A stretch of DNA of 8,765 bases from JBFLVQ01 sp040758525 (lineage in GTDB: Bacteria; Acidobacteriota; Blastocatellia; Chloracidobacteriales; JADJPF01), in contig JBFLVQ010000412.1 of the NCBI GenBank assembly GCA_040758525.1, forward strand, positions 1 to 8,765, read 5' to 3'. The notes beneath the pieces were generated by a model, which was not told the origin of the DNA, searched no databases, and saw nothing but the letters and a program-made list of their open reading frames with translations. The first letter of the stretch is position 1; each line of letters opens with the position of its first letter. The translations under genes were made by a program, and so were the position numbers. Positions 6,589 to 8,765 of the stretch are shown one piece after another.

Positions 6589-6628
6589 CTCTTTTCTCAT
6601 TAGAATATTCCCTAAATAGGCTAGAAAT

Positions 6629-7489
6629 ATGAAGATTACAACTATAAAACTGTTAGCTATTCTATTGATCTCTTTGTTTGGTCTGGTTGATCAAACCATG
6701 GCACAAGAAACAAAAATAAAATGGTTTGGACATGCTGCTTTTTCGATTACAACTCCCAATGGCAAAGTTCTTTTGATTGACCCTTGGCTGAAAAATCCTA
6801 CTAATCCGGAAGCCAAAGATGGTAAAGATCCATTAGCCGAGGTTTCAAAGGTTGATTACATACTTCTTACACATGGACACCGTGACCATGTTGGTGATGC
6901 AGTTGAAATCGCTAAAAAGACTGGCGCGCTACTTATTAGCAATCCTGAATTAGCTGCTAATTTAGTGAAACTGGTAGATTTCCCCAAAAAACAGGCGGAA
7001 ACCGATGTGCTTATGGGAATTGGCGGCGAAATTCAAATTGCTGATGGTGAAGCGACCATTGCTATGACACCAGCAGTTCATTCAAGCAGCGTTTTTAATC
7101 CTAAAGCTGGCGCCAACGAACCTGAACGCGCTTATGGTGGCAATCCTGCTGGATTTGTTATCGCAGTTAAAAATGGCCCAACAATTTATCATACCGGTGA
7201 CACAGCATATTTTAAGGATATGGAAACAATCGGTGAGAACTACTCAATAGATATTGCGTTACTCAATATCGGCGGACATTTTGGAATGGAGGCAAAAATG
7301 GCAGCGAAAGCTGCACAATCAGTACATGCAAAACTTGCGGTTCCACATCACTTTGGGACTTCCGCTGCGGTAGTACAAAATGCTGATGGTTTTGCTGCTG
7401 AATTGAAAAAATTAAAGATCGCACTTTATGAAATGAAACCCGGTGAAACTATCACCTTTCGTGGAAAACAGTTAATCAAAGCTAAATGA
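6629..7489 (+). CDS. Secreted UlaG-like MBL-fold metal-dependent hydrolase (UPF0173-like)
   Basis: The 286-residue protein is a metal-dependent hydrolase of the UlaG/UPF0173 branch of the metallo-beta-lactamase fold, with a signal peptide (about 1-25, ending QTMAQE). After cleavage it starts directly with the fold: IKWFGHAAFSI (His35), LLIDPWLKNP and the metal-binding THGHRDHVGD (His82, His84, Asp86, His87). Further ligands are His151 (PAVHSSS), Asp191 (YHTGDTAYF) and His241 (VPHHFGT). All metal ligands are present, so the enzyme should be active in the periplasm or outside the cell. The substrate is unknown. The insert around residues 152-172 (FNPKAGANEPERAYGGNPAG) is near the expected active-site rim. 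The ribosome-binding site is weak (TAGG about 11 bases upstream). It appears to be a single-gene unit with a hairpin just downstream. It shares its fold with the cytoplasmic hydrolase at 410-1159 but is clearly a different subfamily. Confidence 0.92.
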   Translation: MKITTIKLLAILLISLFGLVDQTMAQETKIKWFGHAAFSITTPNGKVLLIDPWLKNPTNPEAKDGKDPLAEVSKVDYILLTHGHRDHVGDAVEIAKKTGALLISNPELAANLVKLVDFPKKQAETDVLMGIGGEIQIADGEATIAMTPAVHSSSVFNPKAGANEPERAYGGNPAGFVIAVKNGPTIYHTGDTAYFKDMETIGENYSIDIALLNIGGHFGMEAKMAAKAAQSVHAKLAVPHHFGTSAAVVQNADGFAAELKKLKIALYEMKPGETITFRGKQLIKAK

Positions 7490-7504
7490 ACTTAGGTAAA
7501 AAGT

Positions 7505-7527
7505 GAGAGGAAAAAACCCTGCCTCTC
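7505..7527. terminator. Possible bidirectional terminator between convergent genes
   Basis: GAGAGG (7505-7510) pairs with CCTCTC (7522-7527) around an 11-base loop. On the minus strand the stem is followed by ACTTTTTACC, a usable U-tract for the oxidoreductase gene. On the plus strand the following CTTGTT is weaker. Its position between two convergent genes fits, but the six-pair stem is short. Confidence 0.45.
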
Positions 7528-7576
7528 CTTGTTAGTTAACAGTAAATAACAACGCCATAGGTGGTTTACAATATAG

Positions 7577-8765
7577 TTAAACACTCATAGAATAGACTAG
7601 CGCGGTATCTTTTGCAGGCAGGAAACTTTCACTTCTACCTGACTTTGCCGCTTTATCAGCCATTAAAAAGAGCATGCCCGACCAATAGATATCTTCAACC
7701 GAAACTGCTATGGAGTTATTTTTTTTTATCGAGGTAATGAATGACCTCATTGCATCAACATGACCTAGATCTTTTGTGTGTTTGCGCTTAAGCACAGTGT
7801 GTCCGCTCTCTCTAACAATCAACTCCTGGAAATCGTTAATATTGATAGTAAGGTCTGCTTTCATTATCTGAATACTATTTCTAATCAAACAATCACCGCG
7901 ATCGCCAAACAGGATCGTTGCCAGCGAACCATCCTCAAAGGTGATAGAGATAACAACATTCTCATCTTTTCTGCCAATTGTAGAACTAAAACTCGATATT
8001 GATAATGGTTTCTTGCCAATCAGATAATAGGCAAGATCGAGATGATGACAGGTATTGCTAATAATACGTGTACCCTGCTCTGGCCAATAATAGAAGCTAT
8101 TTGGCGCAACATCATGAATGCGTGTGTTAAACTGAATATTAATGGGAGATATCTGCTTTTCCAGCCAATGTTTCGCCTCTACAATTGTCGGTGCATATCG
8201 GCGATTAAAGCCAATCTGTAGATGATTGGGAAAGTTTTTTACAGTAGCAACCAATTGTTCTAATTGATCCTGGTTAACAACATGAGGTTTTTCGACATAA
8301 ACAAATTTTTTCTTCTTAAGCGCTTCGATCACTAGTGGCGCATGTGATGCATGATCAGTAACAATAAAGACAATCTTTATCTTATCATTCTCAATAATCT
8401 CTGCTGGATCTGTGGAACAGACCTTACAATTGTAATTTTGTGCAACAATACCAGCAGTATAGACATCTCTATCAACAATTGCTTCGATGGCAATATCATC
8501 CATTGTGCTTAAACGGCGTAGCCATTCTATCCCGAAGGCACCTGTCCCGATTAAGCCTACTTTTAACTGATGATCCCGGCTGACGAAATTTCTCTTAATC
8601 AATAGGGGAGCAGGATCTTTTTTACGCTCAGCGAAGCTATATATATAACGAGAACTAAGGGTGAAACTATTTTGCTCAACAAAATCCAGATAGTGTTGCA
8701 AATACCTCCTTTTACACCAGTATGGCAATTCGAAGGCAAGGCTGCTGTAGAGATTTAGATTATCG
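7577..8765 (-). CDS. Gfo/Idh/MocA-family oxidoreductase, partial at its N-terminus
   Basis: The gene enters from the right edge: the frame is open from 8765, and the only nearby start-like codon is a TTG at 8728. Numbering from that TTG, about 54 residues of unassigned sequence precede the Rossmann fold, which begins LKVGLIGTGAFG (55-66) and binds NAD(P). VYVEKPHVV (143-151) carries the family's conserved Glu-Lys-Pro, with the lysine expected to be catalytic. GFNRRYAP (163-170) and RIISNTCHHLDLAYYLIG (221-238), with a Cys-His-x-x-Asp-Leu core, follow in the C-terminal domain. That C-terminal signature resembles the Gfo half of bi-domain oxidoreductases found in surface-polysaccharide clusters, whose N-terminal half is a zinc-type alcohol dehydrogenase. 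The unassigned N-terminal stretch could be the end of such a domain, but it does not match clearly. The substrate is probably a sugar or inositol derivative. Composition is visibly more AT-rich than the kinase/regulator region. Confidence 0.85.
   Translation of the reverse strand, partial: DNLNLYSSLAFELPYWCKRRYLQHYLDFVEQNSFTLSSRYIYSFAERKKDPAPLLIKRNFVSRDHQLKVGLIGTGAFGIEWLRRLSTMDDIAIEAIVDRDVYTAGIVAQNYNCKVCSTDPAEIIENDKIKIVFIVTDHASHAPLVIEALKKKKFVYVEKPHVVNQDQLEQLVATVKNFPNHLQIGFNRRYAPTIVEAKHWLEKQISPINIQFNTRIHDVAPNSFYYWPEQGTRIISNTCHHLDLAYYLIGKKPLSISSFSSTIGRKDENVVISITFEDGSLATILFGDRGDCLIRNSIQIMKADLTININDFQELIVRESGHTVLKRKHTKDLGHVDAMRSFITSIKKNNSIAVSVEDIYWSGMLFLMADKAAKSGRSESFLPAKDTALVYSMSV

Noticed and set aside
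7719..7727. Run of nine A in the coding strand of the Gfo/Idh/MocA gene, as a phase-variation or frameshift site
   Set aside because: It encodes Lys-Lys-Asn within an otherwise intact C-terminal domain, and the frame continues normally to its stop. In AT-rich DNA one such tract is not strong evidence of programmed slippage.

Overview
The window reads as an ordinary chromosomal stretch of a Gram-negative-type bacterium with moderate to low GC. Three proteins carry classical Sec signal peptides (two end in 'AQE' and one in 'GQ' at the likely cleavage point), and several genes have clear AGGAG/GGAGG ribosome-binding sites, which argues against Bacteroidota. The mix of DUF2911, secreted SnoaL/DUF4440-like, UlaG-like MBL, DinB_2 and LytS/LytTR genes is common in Acidobacteriota (Blastocatellia-like), but that placement is a low-confidence inference. 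No rRNA, tRNA, CRISPR array, transposase or phage gene was seen.

Layout. (1) Positions 1-1159, minus strand: a probable two-gene operon of a cytoplasmic UlaG-like metallo-beta-lactamase-fold hydrolase followed by a DinB_2-type protein cut off by the left window edge. (2) Positions 1397-5229, plus strand: a LytS/YehU-type histidine kinase, a LytTR response regulator 10 bp downstream, then, after a 130-bp gap, a secreted two-domain protein made of an alpha/beta-hydrolase fold fused to DUF2911. (3) Positions 5256-6404, minus strand: a secreted SnoaL-like/DUF4440-like protein followed by an AlkB-type Fe(II)/2-oxoglutarate dioxygenase, convergent with the hydrolase gene. (4) Positions 6629-7489, plus strand: a second, secreted UlaG-like MBL hydrolase. 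(5) Positions 7577-8765, minus strand: a Gfo/Idh/MocA oxidoreductase that enters from the right edge with its reading frame still open. A small hairpin between (4) and (5) could terminate transcription in both directions.

How the genes work together. The only clear functional unit is the kinase-regulator pair. Its most obvious candidate target is the adjacent secreted hydrolase-DUF2911 gene, because the gap between them holds a duplicated TCGTTGC element spaced 42 bp apart. The other genes look like separate small housekeeping or accessory units. No clearly new multi-gene system is visible. The most unusual item is the hydrolase-DUF2911 fusion: its alpha/beta-hydrolase fold appears to have lost both the nucleophile serine and the catalytic histidine, so it may be a binding or structural module rather than an enzyme.
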